A stretch of DNA of 64,000 bases from CAZLFQ01 sp964625465 (lineage in GTDB: Bacteria; Pseudomonadota; Alphaproteobacteria; Rickettsiales; Midichloriaceae): NCBI GenBank assembly GCA_964625465.1, contig CAZVFD010000001.1, forward strand, positions 74,511 to 138,510. The letters are read 5' to 3'. Below are positions 27,690 through 36,513 of the stretch, piece by piece (the first letter of the stretch is position 1; each line of letters opens with the position of its first letter). A program made the position numbers and the translations under genes. Below the pieces are notes generated by a model. It was not told the DNA's origin. It saw nothing but the letters and a program-made list of their open reading frames with translations, and made no database searches.

Positions 27690-28045
27690 AGCAAAGTTCA
27701 GCTTATAAATATGGTGTTGAAGCGGAGGAGTTGGTAGCTCAGTACTTGAAAGCTATGGGGTATGAGATGCTATTCTCAAGATACAAAACTCCTTATGGTG
27801 AGGTAGATTTGGTTGTGAAAAAAAATACGCTTTTAGTTTTTGTTGAAGTTAAAGCAAGACATAATCCTATACATTTTGATTTGATAACCAAAAAGCAAAT
27901 TAAACGGAATTGTAACGCGGCCAATTATTTTTTAGGAGAAAATGAAGAATACGCAAACCACGATATGAGGTTTGATTTTATAACTGTGATAAACGGTTGT
28001 GTTGCCGATCACATTGAAAATGCTTGGGAAGGCGAGTCAAGTTGA
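27686..28045 (+). CDS. YraN / UPF0102 family nuclease-like protein
   Basis: This 119-residue UPF0102 protein has the restriction-endonuclease-like core GEVDLVVKKNTLLVFVEVKAR, with the Glu-Asp...Glu-Val-Lys arrangement of PD-(D/E)xK nucleases. Its biological role is not settled. It overlaps the rel/spo stop by four bases. In E. coli yraN lies beside yraL (rsmI) and yraM (lpoA). Here those two sit together near 56 kb, so yraN has moved. Confidence 0.9.
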   Translation: MKQSSAYKYGVEAEELVAQYLKAMGYEMLFSRYKTPYGEVDLVVKKNTLLVFVEVKARHNPIHFDLITKKQIKRNCNAANYFLGENEEYANHDMRFDFITVINGCVADHIENAWEGESS

Positions 28046-28080
28046 GAGTGTTTTATTCTGTCACTCCAGTTGCTTGATAT

Positions 28081-28950
28081 TTATTTGGTAAATAATTTTT
28101 TGATTTTGTTGCTAAGAAAAATAATCAAAGCCAATATAGTTAAAATTATAAATTTATAGTTTTGACTCAAAGTTTGTATTGAAGATTCTAACGGATCTTC
28201 TTTAAAGCCACCCCCTAAAATTACAGAGTCAAATGTTGCAGTGGAAACAGGATCCCCGACTTTGTAATCCTCATATTTTTTACCTTCTAGGAAGATGAGA
28301 TTATCTGTAATACTTTTTAGAAAACTTAGGTCTTTAGCATTTTTATCAGCAACAAGGACGACTTCAAAATAACCATCTTTTCCTAATTTAATAATAGTTG
28401 CATTGGTGTTGAATAAAGCTTTGCCATCTATCGTTTCTCGAGCTAGAATGGACCAAGATATTTCATGAATGTTTGGATTATAAACTGGTTCATCTATCCA
28501 ACTCAGAATTTCCAGAATTGATAATCCATTTTTTTCCGCATCTATATTACTATGTTGAATAGACTCTTTCATTGCGTGGAATAGTTCCGCTTTATTGATC
28601 TCTGTTGGTTTAACATAGCCGGATTTTATGTATCTAATCCACGCAAACCATTCAAATTTAAAATCATTATCTGTAATGATACCGACGAATGTTTCTGGTG
28701 TTGTAGCGTTGCCAAAAATGTCCATAAACTCTTTGCCTTCTTGAGGCATTATAAAAGCATGACCTTCATTTATACTTAGTTTGGCTTGATCCCATATGTT
28801 TTCAATTAATAGTGGGCCAGTCTGAGCTTTTTTTCTAATGTCAGAGAATATATCAGATTCTTCAAGAGAGGTGTCCTGAGCTAATGAAGTGTATATAGCT
28901 AAAAAGTTGAATATAATGATGACAGTTAAATATCCAAAGATGCGTGACAT
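28081..28950 (-). CDS. DUF2167 family membrane protein
   Basis: This is a 289-residue exported protein. The signal peptide ends near residue 24 (SLAQ/D). The DUF2167 landmarks follow in order: GPLLIENIWDQAKLSINEG, IMPQEGKEFMDIFGN, W..YIKSGYVK, ILSWIDEPVYNPNIHEISW and FLEGKKYEDYK. One transmembrane helix near residues 263-282 is followed by a basic tail, so the main domain faces the periplasm. Function of the family is unknown. It is convergent with yraN. Confidence 0.85.
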   Translation of the reverse strand: MSRIFGYLTVIIIFNFLAIYTSLAQDTSLEESDIFSDIRKKAQTGPLLIENIWDQAKLSINEGHAFIMPQEGKEFMDIFGNATTPETFVGIITDNDFKFEWFAWIRYIKSGYVKPTEINKAELFHAMKESIQHSNIDAEKNGLSILEILSWIDEPVYNPNIHEISWSILARETIDGKALFNTNATIIKLGKDGYFEVVLVADKNAKDLSFLKSITDNLIFLEGKKYEDYKVGDPVSTATFDSVILGGGFKEDPLESSIQTLSQNYKFIILTILALIIFLSNKIKKLFTK

Positions 28951-29096
28951 TAATTCTCTTTATTCGTCAGATTTGTATATAAGTCTAAACTAAAACCATA
29001 AAACGTCAATTTTGAGCTTAAAGATATAGAAGATGAGGATTACGCTTGACGTAAAAACGTATCTAAAATACTTTCCAAAAAAAATGGAAATGTATT

Positions 29097-29378
29097 ATGA
29101 AAAACCCTAGTGAAATATTCGAAGCTTTTTTAGACGCTTCAGGAATTAATAGGAACTATGATTTATCAATATTTAGTGGAAGCTCTGGCTCTCTTACTTC
29201 TCAAGTGTATGAGGTTGGGTTTAGAAGAGCTGGAGGACTTTTAAAGTATGATATGGTTTTGCTTAGCGGATTTGTAAAAAACTTTGCTAGAGAAGAAGGT
29301 TTGCAAATAGAATATCTTAGGGAAGGAAGTGTTCAGGCATTAAAAGATGGAAATAAAATATTGGAAGTTACCTTATAA
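29097..29378 (+). CDS. Hypothetical small protein
   Basis: I do not recognise this 93-residue protein. It starts with an ATG and has mixed charged and hydrophobic residues without a signal peptide or membrane helix. It precedes another unknown gene by 57 bases on the same strand. The upstream gap of 145 bases separates it from the divergent DUF2167 gene. The two may form a small operon at the edge of the toxin/immunity island. Confidence 0.6.
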   Translation: MKNPSEIFEAFLDASGINRNYDLSIFSGSSGSLTSQVYEVGFRRAGGLLKYDMVLLSGFVKNFAREEGLQIEYLREGSVQALKDGNKILEVTL

Positions 29379-29441
29379 AAAGGCAACGAGATTAAAATTA
29401 GTTGTTTCGATGCTAAAGTTTTTGGGTCTCTTAAATTGAAG

Positions 29442-29915
29442 ATGGTAATGGATACAGACTGCATGAAAGGGGGTGTGGAGGCGAATGTTATAGAGTTTTT
29501 TCTAGATTTGTTTAAAAGATATGAAAAAACTTCCGACGCTAAAAAAGCAGAAGCTAGTAAAATTGTTAATCTTTTCCAAGCAGTTTCAAAATATATGGAA
29601 GATCATAAGCACGGAAGACAGCCAGCATGTGAAGTGAATCCAGATATAATAGAAGCCTGTAGGTTTATAGCTTTTCTTAGTAAAATTATGGATAAAAATA
29701 AAGGTGAAGAGGTTATTGATAATTTTATGAGAAATGCAGCTGCTAATTCACAAGATGTGAATAATCAAGCTCTAACAAAAGCATTTCATTACCTTATTAG
29801 TTATATTGATTCTCGCGAGCCAGAAGTTTCAAATGAAAATAACCTTACTTGGGCGCAAAAAGAGCAGCAAAGAATTACAGCAAGAGCAGCGAATACAGGG
29901 AAGCTGCCTGATTAA
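29442..29915 (+). CDS. Hypothetical helical protein
   Basis: This protein is unrecognised, 157 residues from ATG 29442. The in-frame alternatives are TTG 29436, ATG 29448 and ATG 29463, the last reading MKGGVEAN. It appears mostly alpha-helical, charged and cytosolic. No motif is recognised. It is transcribed toward the convergent toxin/immunity genes and follows the 93-residue protein. Confidence 0.6.
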   Translation: MVMDTDCMKGGVEANVIEFFLDLFKRYEKTSDAKKAEASKIVNLFQAVSKYMEDHKHGRQPACEVNPDIIEACRFIAFLSKIMDKNKGEEVIDNFMRNAAANSQDVNNQALTKAFHYLISYIDSREPEVSNENNLTWAQKEQQRITARAANTGKLPD

Positions 29916-30035
29916 CCTTTGATTGATACAACCCTGTGATCAGATTAATCTTAAAACCTCTTTCTGATTCTACACTTGTTTAAAAATCTTTGATCCTACT
30001 TTGGGCTGGTGGGAGCAGGTCAAAAATTTTTTAAG

Positions 30036-30362
30036 TTATAACTTTCCTGCTTTTTTAGCTTCTTCTTCCAATAACTCTAGGATTTCAGTTAACCATTTTT
30101 TTGTTCTATCTTGAACAATGTCCTCTCCACCTCCATAAACTGTGTCTAATATCCACTCAGTAGGAAATGGATCTAAAGCTAAAACTTCTTTGCCTTGATT
30201 AAGAGTTTTTAGGAGTTCTTCCTTATCAAATATTGAGACATAACGTTTGATTGTATCTATATTTTTTCGATCATCATAATATGTATCATCAAGAAAATAA
30301 CATAGAAGGCATGTAAGACTACCAAACAAATCTCTGTATTTATTATGTAATTCGATATCCAT
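30036..30362 (-). CDS. CdiI-like immunity protein
   Basis: This small acidic protein of 108 residues resembles the contact-dependent growth inhibition immunity family. The N-terminal YRDLFGSLTCLLCYFLDD is followed by helical segments ending in WLTEILELLEEE. Its ATG coincides with the last base of the toxin stop codon, the arrangement expected for a toxin and its cognate immunity protein. It should bind and neutralise the RNase toxin encoded immediately upstream. The similarity is by pattern only; position next to a recognisable toxin domain is the stronger evidence. Confidence 0.7.
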   Translation of the reverse strand: MDIELHNKYRDLFGSLTCLLCYFLDDTYYDDRKNIDTIKRYVSIFDKEELLKTLNQGKEVLALDPFPTEWILDTVYGGGEDIVQDRTKKWLTEILELLEEEAKKAGKL

Positions 30363-31996
30363 TATTTCACCGGGTATGATGTTAATATTTCTACTTTTTC
30401 TCCCACTTTAATAAGGACAGTAGCTACTTTATTAGATTCAAACCTTACTCCTTCATCGGTATATCCATACCCTACTGACTTTGTAAATTCTGCAAAGTAG
30501 GGCTCAACTTTTCCATTAGGCGCAGTCTTTGCCCACTTTTCAATAGCTTTACTATTTTGTTTCAACACTTCAATTGTTGCTTCATTTGCAGTTTTATAGT
30601 CTGGAAAAGTAGAAGCCCCTGGTGAAGTTCTCTTTTGCAATGCAGCTTTCTCAGCAAGTCTTATAGCTCTTTCCTTTAAATACTCATCACTTTTACCAAC
30701 ATGCCTTTCTTTAGAATGTCCTCCATGAACACCTCCTTCACTATCAGCAATATTAGTTTTTTCGGGGTAGAATTTTCCATTCTCATCAAATTCAAGCTTA
30801 GGAAGAATCGTCATATCAATCCCTTCAGGAATTGTAAGGCCTTCATCGGTATTAAAGTACTGCTCCCAATCGAATCCTGGTATTTTATTAACTTTGGTAT
30901 CAGCTAAAAATTCCTCATCTTGTGACTGATGCTTTTGTTCTGGTGATTTTAGTGTCGTATCATGCTTATCCGCGATGTCAAAACCTTCAACCATAATTTT
31001 ACCAGTTGCCAAAGCAGCAGCTAAACTAGACGCTACTAAATTTACACAAGCGGGATTAGCGGTGCACTGGTACACTAGCGCAGCAGCTCCTTCAAGTGCC
31101 AATACGTGATTAACCTTTTTAGGTATGGCGAAAGGATTCTCATGAATCGGAATTAGGCTATTTCCTAAAATCGCCAATGCTTCGTTTTCGCTCAATCCTT
31201 TTTTCAACAAGTGTTGATAAAGCTTAACAGACATATACTGCATATCTGGATTCCCAGCTAATACATTGTGAATGTCTATGCAAGCAATTTCATTTTTGAT
31301 TTTGGCGTTGTCATGGTAGCTGAATTTTATATCAGAATAATTTTCTTGAAATATTTCTTTGAGCAATTTCTCTTCGGTTTCTTTTAATCTTGTTTCTTTG
31401 GCTTTCTGTTCTTCAATCGCTTTTAACGCCTCATTTTTAGCTGCTGGGATAGATATTAGAGCGACGTCTAAAGTTCTCATCAAGTTGTAAGAGTTTCCAG
31501 GGTAGTCGAGAATATTACCATTATAATATTCCATGGCTTTCTTATGTTCTATGTCGAGCTTTATATATTCATTATATAAAGCTTCAACTTTTGATAAAGC
31601 TTTCAAAACGTTTGCATTATAGCTCTCTAGCCCCTTAGAAGCAGACCTAAGTATCTCTTCAAATTCATTAGATTGTAAGGCAGAAGACACTCCAAGATAT
31701 TGTATGCTATCTAATGACTTGCTATAAGCATTCAAAAAATCATCTGAAGTAATTCCTAGTTCTATTGGATTGTTATCGTGTTGTGAATCTTCTCGCGTAA
31801 ATTCTGCTCGTAGTCCTATGTGTAATACGCCATCGTAAAATCCCTCAGTATATCCTGGTATTGATGTGAAGCTTACGGAATAATCGTTATTTGAGTTATA
31901 TCCTTCATGACCTCCACCGTAGCTTCCGCCAGAATCCATAGAGCTCGAACCGAAGTTCCCATCGCACCCACCAAAACTATCTCCACCTGCTGGCAT
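30362..31996 (-). CDS. Polymorphic toxin with C-terminal RNase A-type CDI domain
   Basis: This is a 544-residue toxin. The last 120 residues match the bacterial CdiA-CT RNase A domain known from Yersinia kristensenii: HGGHSKERHVGKSDEYL at 424-440 with the ERHVG His432, ASTFPDYKTANEA at 461-473, and LTSYP at 538-542 with Thr539 and Tyr541 in the conserved T-x-Y position. The first 35 residues are Gly/Ser-rich, then comes a helical region to about 280 and a hydrophobic segment at about 297-338. It lacks the huge two-partner-secretion filament of true CdiA and has no signal peptide, so its export route is unclear. The immunity-like gene follows directly. Confidence 0.85.
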   Translation of the reverse strand: MPAGGDSFGGCDGNFGSSSMDSGGSYGGGHEGYNSNNDYSVSFTSIPGYTEGFYDGVLHIGLRAEFTREDSQHDNNPIELGITSDDFLNAYSKSLDSIQYLGVSSALQSNEFEEILRSASKGLESYNANVLKALSKVEALYNEYIKLDIEHKKAMEYYNGNILDYPGNSYNLMRTLDVALISIPAAKNEALKAIEEQKAKETRLKETEEKLLKEIFQENYSDIKFSYHDNAKIKNEIACIDIHNVLAGNPDMQYMSVKLYQHLLKKGLSENEALAILGNSLIPIHENPFAIPKKVNHVLALEGAAALVYQCTANPACVNLVASSLAAALATGKIMVEGFDIADKHDTTLKSPEQKHQSQDEEFLADTKVNKIPGFDWEQYFNTDEGLTIPEGIDMTILPKLEFDENGKFYPEKTNIADSEGGVHGGHSKERHVGKSDEYLKERAIRLAEKAALQKRTSPGASTFPDYKTANEATIEVLKQNSKAIEKWAKTAPNGKVEPYFAEFTKSVGYGYTDEGVRFESNKVATVLIKVGEKVEILTSYPVK

Positions 31997-32192
31997 GTTT
32001 TTTTACCTATTAGGATTTTTCAGGGGGCAATTGTATGTTATAATGCGATAAATGTCAAGATATTGAGATGAATTTTATTTTTAAATCAATATTTCCTGGT
32101 TTGTGCAGTGGTTTTGAGATAGGGGGTAGAGCAGCGGAGAATAGAAGCGAGAGCAGCGGTTGGTGCAAAGCAACCTGATTAAACAACCTATT

Positions 32193-32753
32193 TCAGTTTG
32201 TTTTTAACACCTCTTCTTCATAAGCGTCTTCAGTACTGCTATATTTCTTCCGAGATACTTTAGAAAATGCCAGAGCAAAGTAATATGTACCAAATTCTTG
32301 ATCTTGAATTAACGTATATAGGTTAAAATTGACTTTGGTTGGGGTTAAAAAATTTGTGGAAATTTTACGATCAAGTATTAGTAATAGCAATTGCTGGGTT
32401 ACGGGATCTTTGTAAAACTTTACAGTTTTAACTGCATCTTCCACAGTATGCTGGTTTGCACAAATATTGATTTGTCTATCATCTTTTGCCGAGATTTTTA
32501 ACCTAGCAAAATACCAATCTCCAGAATCTTCAATTAGTACAGAATTACAATTTCTATTTCCACCAGATTCAGCCTGAAAAGCTCCGTTTAGGATTATTAT
32601 TTTGGAGCCTGCTATTTGTAGTTCATTAATACCAGGATTAATGTTTAGAGCATGGAGTATGTTAATTTTTTCGACAAAATCATCCGCAAAAGATTCTGCG
32701 GCACCTATTGAAAACAAAAAAATCAGGCAAAGAATCTTATTAATTATTTGCAT
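32193..32753 (-). CDS. Secreted protein, possible periplasmic immunity partner
   Basis: This 186-residue protein has a clear signal peptide (residues 1-23, ending SFADD) and a mature part of about 163 residues with two cysteines that could form a disulfide. No domain is recognised. It overlaps the end of the upstream lysozyme-like toxin gene by 14 bases, so the two are translationally linked. A cell-wall-attacking toxin needs a periplasmic antidote, and this protein is in the right place and compartment for one. That function is inferred from context only. Confidence 0.65.
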   Translation of the reverse strand: MQIINKILCLIFLFSIGAAESFADDFVEKINILHALNINPGINELQIAGSKIIILNGAFQAESGGNRNCNSVLIEDSGDWYFARLKISAKDDRQINICANQHTVEDAVKTVKFYKDPVTQQLLLLILDRKISTNFLTPTKVNFNLYTLIQDQEFGTYYFALAFSKVSRKKYSSTEDAYEEEVLKTN

Positions 32754-33264
32754 GCGACTCCTTTTGAAATGTTACTAAGCCAACTTTCCACCCTTCAACT
32801 TTTTGAATTGCTATATTAAGGCTCTCCAACTCAAATTTATACAAGTCTTTGATTTTTCTATTGCAATTCAATCCTGAAAAATAGGCAATAAGTTCTTGAA
32901 CTCTAGCTGTGTCATTTTCATTGCTAGGCGATCTCCTTGCTATAGCTTCTGCAATTGTAAGATCAATATAGGTCGAAGTTTTAAGAAGCGCAAGTGATGC
33001 TTCAAACCCCTTTTCATAACTTTCAAAGACTGCAAAGCCGCCAGCGCTTCCTATAGATTGTTTCTTCCTCGCAAAATTTGACGATCTCAAATTGCCAGGG
33101 TTATTGTTTCTCCATGATCTCGATCCACCCTCTCTAAACTCAATCAGGATAAAATCTTGACCATCTTTAATTGGGTGGTGAATTGCTATCTTGTTTTTTT
33201 GTATGCTCAACCGAATGTACCTTCCTTGATGATGATATATCATCTGAAGTCCACTGCCCGCCAT
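32740..33264 (-). CDS. C-terminal part of a frameshifted toxin with RNNNPGN lysozyme-like domain
   Basis: The reading frame contains FREGGSRSWRNNNPGNLR, GGFAVFESYEKGFEA and a later SPSNENDT. This set is shared with phage and secretion-system proteins thought to act on peptidoglycan. The first 30 codons appear spurious. The natural N-terminus is most likely the neighbouring frame at 33167-33427, and removing one A from the run at about 33194-33200 joins the two into one protein of about 228 residues. Either the gene is broken, the run is a sequencing error, or slippage at A7 produces the full protein. The signal-peptide gene downstream overlaps its end by 14 bases. Confidence 0.6.
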   Translation of the reverse strand: MAGSGLQMIYHHQGRYIRLSIQKNKIAIHHPIKDGQDFILIEFREGGSRSWRNNNPGNLRSSNFARKKQSIGSAGGFAVFESYEKGFEASLALLKTSTYIDLTIAEAIARRSPSNENDTARVQELIAYFSGLNCNRKIKDLYKFELESLNIAIQKVEGWKVGLVTFQKESHANN

Positions 33265-33427
33265 TTGGATGTCCAGCTGGGGTTCTTAATTGGTTAGGGT
33301 TGTATCCTGCCTTGAACTCTAATTCATCTTTTAACTCTCTAATTAGAATTTTTGTTTGATATAACAGAATTTCCAAGCCAATCATATCTAGCTTTTGTAG
33401 TGTTTCTTTATCTATGGTATAGCTCAT
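33167..33427 (-). CDS. N-terminal part of the frameshifted toxin, GGQWT linker motif
   Basis: This is an 86-residue frame starting MSYTIDKETL. After a helical segment it reads YNPNQLRTPAGHPNGGQWTS. That motif commonly marks the junction before toxin domains in alphaproteobacterial polymorphic toxins and phage head-associated proteins. The frame then passes through seven A and stops within a few codons. In the other frame the sequence continues as the RNNNPGN domain. It is best treated as the first part of the gene at 32740-33264. Confidence 0.6.
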   Translation of the reverse strand: MSYTIDKETLQKLDMIGLEILLYQTKILIRELKDELEFKAGYNPNQLRTPAGHPNGGQWTSDDISSSRKVHSVEHTKKQDSNSPPN

Positions 33428-33510
33428 TTCTACTTGGAGTGGTAATTTTGCTTAAGTATACATCAAGTTTGAGAGCGCCGGAAGTCACTGTGATTAAAAA
33501 ATTAGTTTGC

Positions 33511-36500
33511 TTAAAGAGATTTGCTGGCAGTTACTGACTTAACTATCAAATAAATGCTTGGGATAAGTATTACCGAAAGTACTGTCCCTATGCTGAGGCC
33601 ATACACCAATACTTGCCCGATGGAATTTCGAAGTTCAGCACCGGCACCAGATGAAAAGAATAATGGCATAGCGCTTAAAATCATTGTGATTGAAGTCATC
33701 AAAATAGGTCTGAATCTCATAATAGCCGCCTCTAAAGCTGCTTGTCTATATGTCTTGCCAGAAGCGTGGAGTTGGTTAGCGAATTCTACAATCAATATAC
33801 CATGCTTCGAAATTAAGCCTATCAAGGTGATAATGGCAATCTGCGAGAAGATATTAATCGACCCGCCACTTATCCACAAGCCAACAACTGATCCTAAACA
33901 TGCTAGTGGAACAGTTATTAAAATGATTAGTGGGTCAACGAATGACTCAAACTGAATAGCCAAAATTGCATAAATGAAAATGATCGAAAGTAACAATAGA
34001 AAATACATAGTGCTTGATGAATCTAGGAAAGCTTTATAGCTACCAACCCATACTGGTCTAACACCTTCCATCTTGTTCTGCTCTAAGAAGCTATCTACTT
34101 TCTCAATAGTTTCAGACATAGAGTCTGTAGGGAGAGGTTCAAAAGTAATCTTACTAGTTCTGAAATTGTTTATGTGTTTTAAATATTGAGGAACCATGGT
34201 TTTCTTTTCATCAACTAGTGATGATACTGAAATTCTATGGCCGTCTTGGCTAGTTATATATAATTCAGAAAGTGACCATGGCATTTTAGAGTTTTTTACT
34301 TTTATGGGATAATCAATTCCATCTAAGTTGAAATCAATTGGGCTTTGTCCACCAAATGCAGTTAGAAGAGAGTTTGAAAGATCGCCAGGTAAAATTTTGG
34401 TCTTGCTCAGTAGAGTTGGATTTATTTCTAGGCTAATTTGCGGGTTGTCTAATTGAAGTTCGGCATAGGGATTATTAACTATCCCAGCATCAGTAAGTTT
34501 AGGCATTATTTGCGAAGTAGAAGCGAATAAATCTTCAAAACTTCTTGTAGATAGTAAGGCAATACCGTTTGCATTAGAACCGAAGGTATCGGTAGAAGGT
34601 AGTCCAGAATCAACACTCCAAACCATCATCTCCATTGTTTTTAAAGGCTTTAAGGCTTCCTCAACTTCAGCTTTCACTTTTGATAAATGTTTATCACGTT
34701 GATCCCAATCTTTTAATGGGACAAAGTATGAGGCACCCCAAGCTCCAAAAAACGAATAGTTATCACTTACTTCAGGAATGGTTTTTAAAATATCGTTTAT
34801 TGATCTGGTGTTTTGCTCCATGTCATCAATGTTTTTGCCAGCTATAGGTGGAATCCAAACGCCCATTAGTCCTCTATCTTCTGCTGGCGCTAGTTCGTTT
34901 GGAAGAGCTTTATAAATAATCGGCATTAAAACAATTATTACCCCTACCACTCCAACCACTAAACTTTTTTTGTTGATAAATTTAGGTAAAAATTTTGTGT
35001 AATTATCAACAATAACATTTATGAATTTATGCTGCTCTTTATGATTCGACTTTAGCATTCTTGAGCACATCATTGGCGTTAATGTTAACGCTACAACTCC
35101 TGAAATGATTACAGCAGATGCGAGTGCAACGGCAAACTCAACAAATATTTGCCCCACAACTTCGTCTATGAATGCTAGTGGTAGATATACACTTGCAAGC
35201 GTAAAAGTCATCGACACAATTGCAAACCCGATTTCACGACTGCCTTTTATCGCCGCTTCTCTAAGTGGCTCTCCCTTTTCAAGGTGGCGGTATATATTTT
35301 CCAGCACCACAATCGCATCGTCTACAACCAAGCCCACAGCTAATACTAATGCAAGAATGGTGATTGTATTTATGGAATATCCAAATGCACTTAAAACAAA
35401 AAATGTACCAATTAATGAAATTGGAACTGTACACAACGGAATTAAAATTGACCGAACATTTCGTAAGAAAATAAAGATGATGATAGCTACGAATATTATA
35501 GCTTCAATCATGCTGTTTTTAATGTTGTTTAATGATGCTCTAATGAAATTGCTTTGATCAATATTCACCCAAGCTTTGGTATCATTTGGCAGGTGTATTT
35601 GAATTTTATCCAGCTCTTTACGTACTTCTTTTGAGACGGTAAGTGGATTAGCATCTGGCGAGAGATTGATGGCAACGAGTGCTCCATGCAAGCCGTTAAT
35701 CCGCATTCTAAAATGATCTTCTTGTCCTTTCAGAGTTATTTTGGCTAAGTCTTTTAAATATATAGGTTGAGAGCCAACTTCTTTAATTAATATATCTCCA
35801 ATATCTTCCATATTATCTGGTCTAATGTCCAAAACAATTTGTATACGATCCTGAAATTTGCCAGCTGGCAAAGAGTATCTATATTGCTCTAAAGCTTTGG
35901 TAATATCGCTACTGTTTATGCCGAGCGAATACATTTGCTTTTCTTCCAACTCAACTTCTACTTCATATGTCTCTCCCCAAACCTGTAGGCTGCCAATCCC
36001 TTTAATGGCGCGAAGAGTGTTTTTAATGTGCAAATTGATATAATGAGATAGCTCAACTCCGCTTAAAGATTCGCTGGTAAACGCAATACATAGCACTGGG
36101 ATGTTGCCACCAGCACGAGATCCTTTTGTAACTTGGGGTGCATTTAAGTTTTTAGGTAGTTTATGAGTGACTTTTGAGAGGGCATCGCGAATCAGTGCCA
36201 TAGACTTATCCATGTCTATAGATGCTTTCATATACATTGTTATAATTGATTCGTTTTGCTCGCTCTCTGAAGTTATCAGATCTAGCCCTTCTACTTCAGA
36301 AAGTGCGGATTCCAAAACGTTAGTGATATTAGTTTCCACCACCTCGGCCGCAGCATTTGGGTATTGAGTTACCACTGAGAAAACTGGCAGAACTACATCA
36401 GGGTACTCTCTGATTTCTAAGTTTTTAAAAGCAAGAATGCCCATTACCATTATCATGCAATTTATAATAATTGCAGTGACTGGGTGCTTAATAAAGAATT

Positions 36501-36513
36501 CAGTTACTTTCAT
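33511..36513 (-). CDS. RND efflux transporter permease
   Basis: This is an inner-membrane pump subunit of the AcrB/MexB/MdtB (HAE-RND) class, 1000 residues, driven by proton import. The N-terminus MKVTEFFIKHPVTAIIINC is typical. The paired aspartates in transmembrane helix 4 (GLVVDDAIVVLENIYRH) that carry protons are present. Two large periplasmic loops and a conserved second half (ITLIGLISKHGILIVEFAN) are visible. Its start overlaps the adaptor gene by 14 bases. No outer-membrane channel gene lies nearby, so a TolC-like partner must be elsewhere. Confidence 0.95.
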   Translation of the reverse strand: MKVTEFFIKHPVTAIIINCMIMVMGILAFKNLEIREYPDVVLPVFSVVTQYPNAAAEVVETNITNVLESALSEVEGLDLITSESEQNESIITMYMKASIDMDKSMALIRDALSKVTHKLPKNLNAPQVTKGSRAGGNIPVLCIAFTSESLSGVELSHYINLHIKNTLRAIKGIGSLQVWGETYEVEVELEEKQMYSLGINSSDITKALEQYRYSLPAGKFQDRIQIVLDIRPDNMEDIGDILIKEVGSQPIYLKDLAKITLKGQEDHFRMRINGLHGALVAINLSPDANPLTVSKEVRKELDKIQIHLPNDTKAWVNIDQSNFIRASLNNIKNSMIEAIIFVAIIIFIFLRNVRSILIPLCTVPISLIGTFFVLSAFGYSINTITILALVLAVGLVVDDAIVVLENIYRHLEKGEPLREAAIKGSREIGFAIVSMTFTLASVYLPLAFIDEVVGQIFVEFAVALASAVIISGVVALTLTPMMCSRMLKSNHKEQHKFINVIVDNYTKFLPKFINKKSLVVGVVGVIIVLMPIIYKALPNELAPAEDRGLMGVWIPPIAGKNIDDMEQNTRSINDILKTIPEVSDNYSFFGAWGASYFVPLKDWDQRDKHLSKVKAEVEEALKPLKTMEMMVWSVDSGLPSTDTFGSNANGIALLSTRSFEDLFASTSQIMPKLTDAGIVNNPYAELQLDNPQISLEINPTLLSKTKILPGDLSNSLLTAFGGQSPIDFNLDGIDYPIKVKNSKMPWSLSELYITSQDGHRISVSSLVDEKKTMVPQYLKHINNFRTSKITFEPLPTDSMSETIEKVDSFLEQNKMEGVRPVWVGSYKAFLDSSSTMYFLLLLSIIFIYAILAIQFESFVDPLIILITVPLACLGSVVGLWISGGSINIFSQIAIITLIGLISKHGILIVEFANQLHASGKTYRQAALEAAIMRFRPILMTSITMILSAMPLFFSSGAGAELRNSIGQVLVYGLSIGTVLSVILIPSIYLIVKSVTASKSL

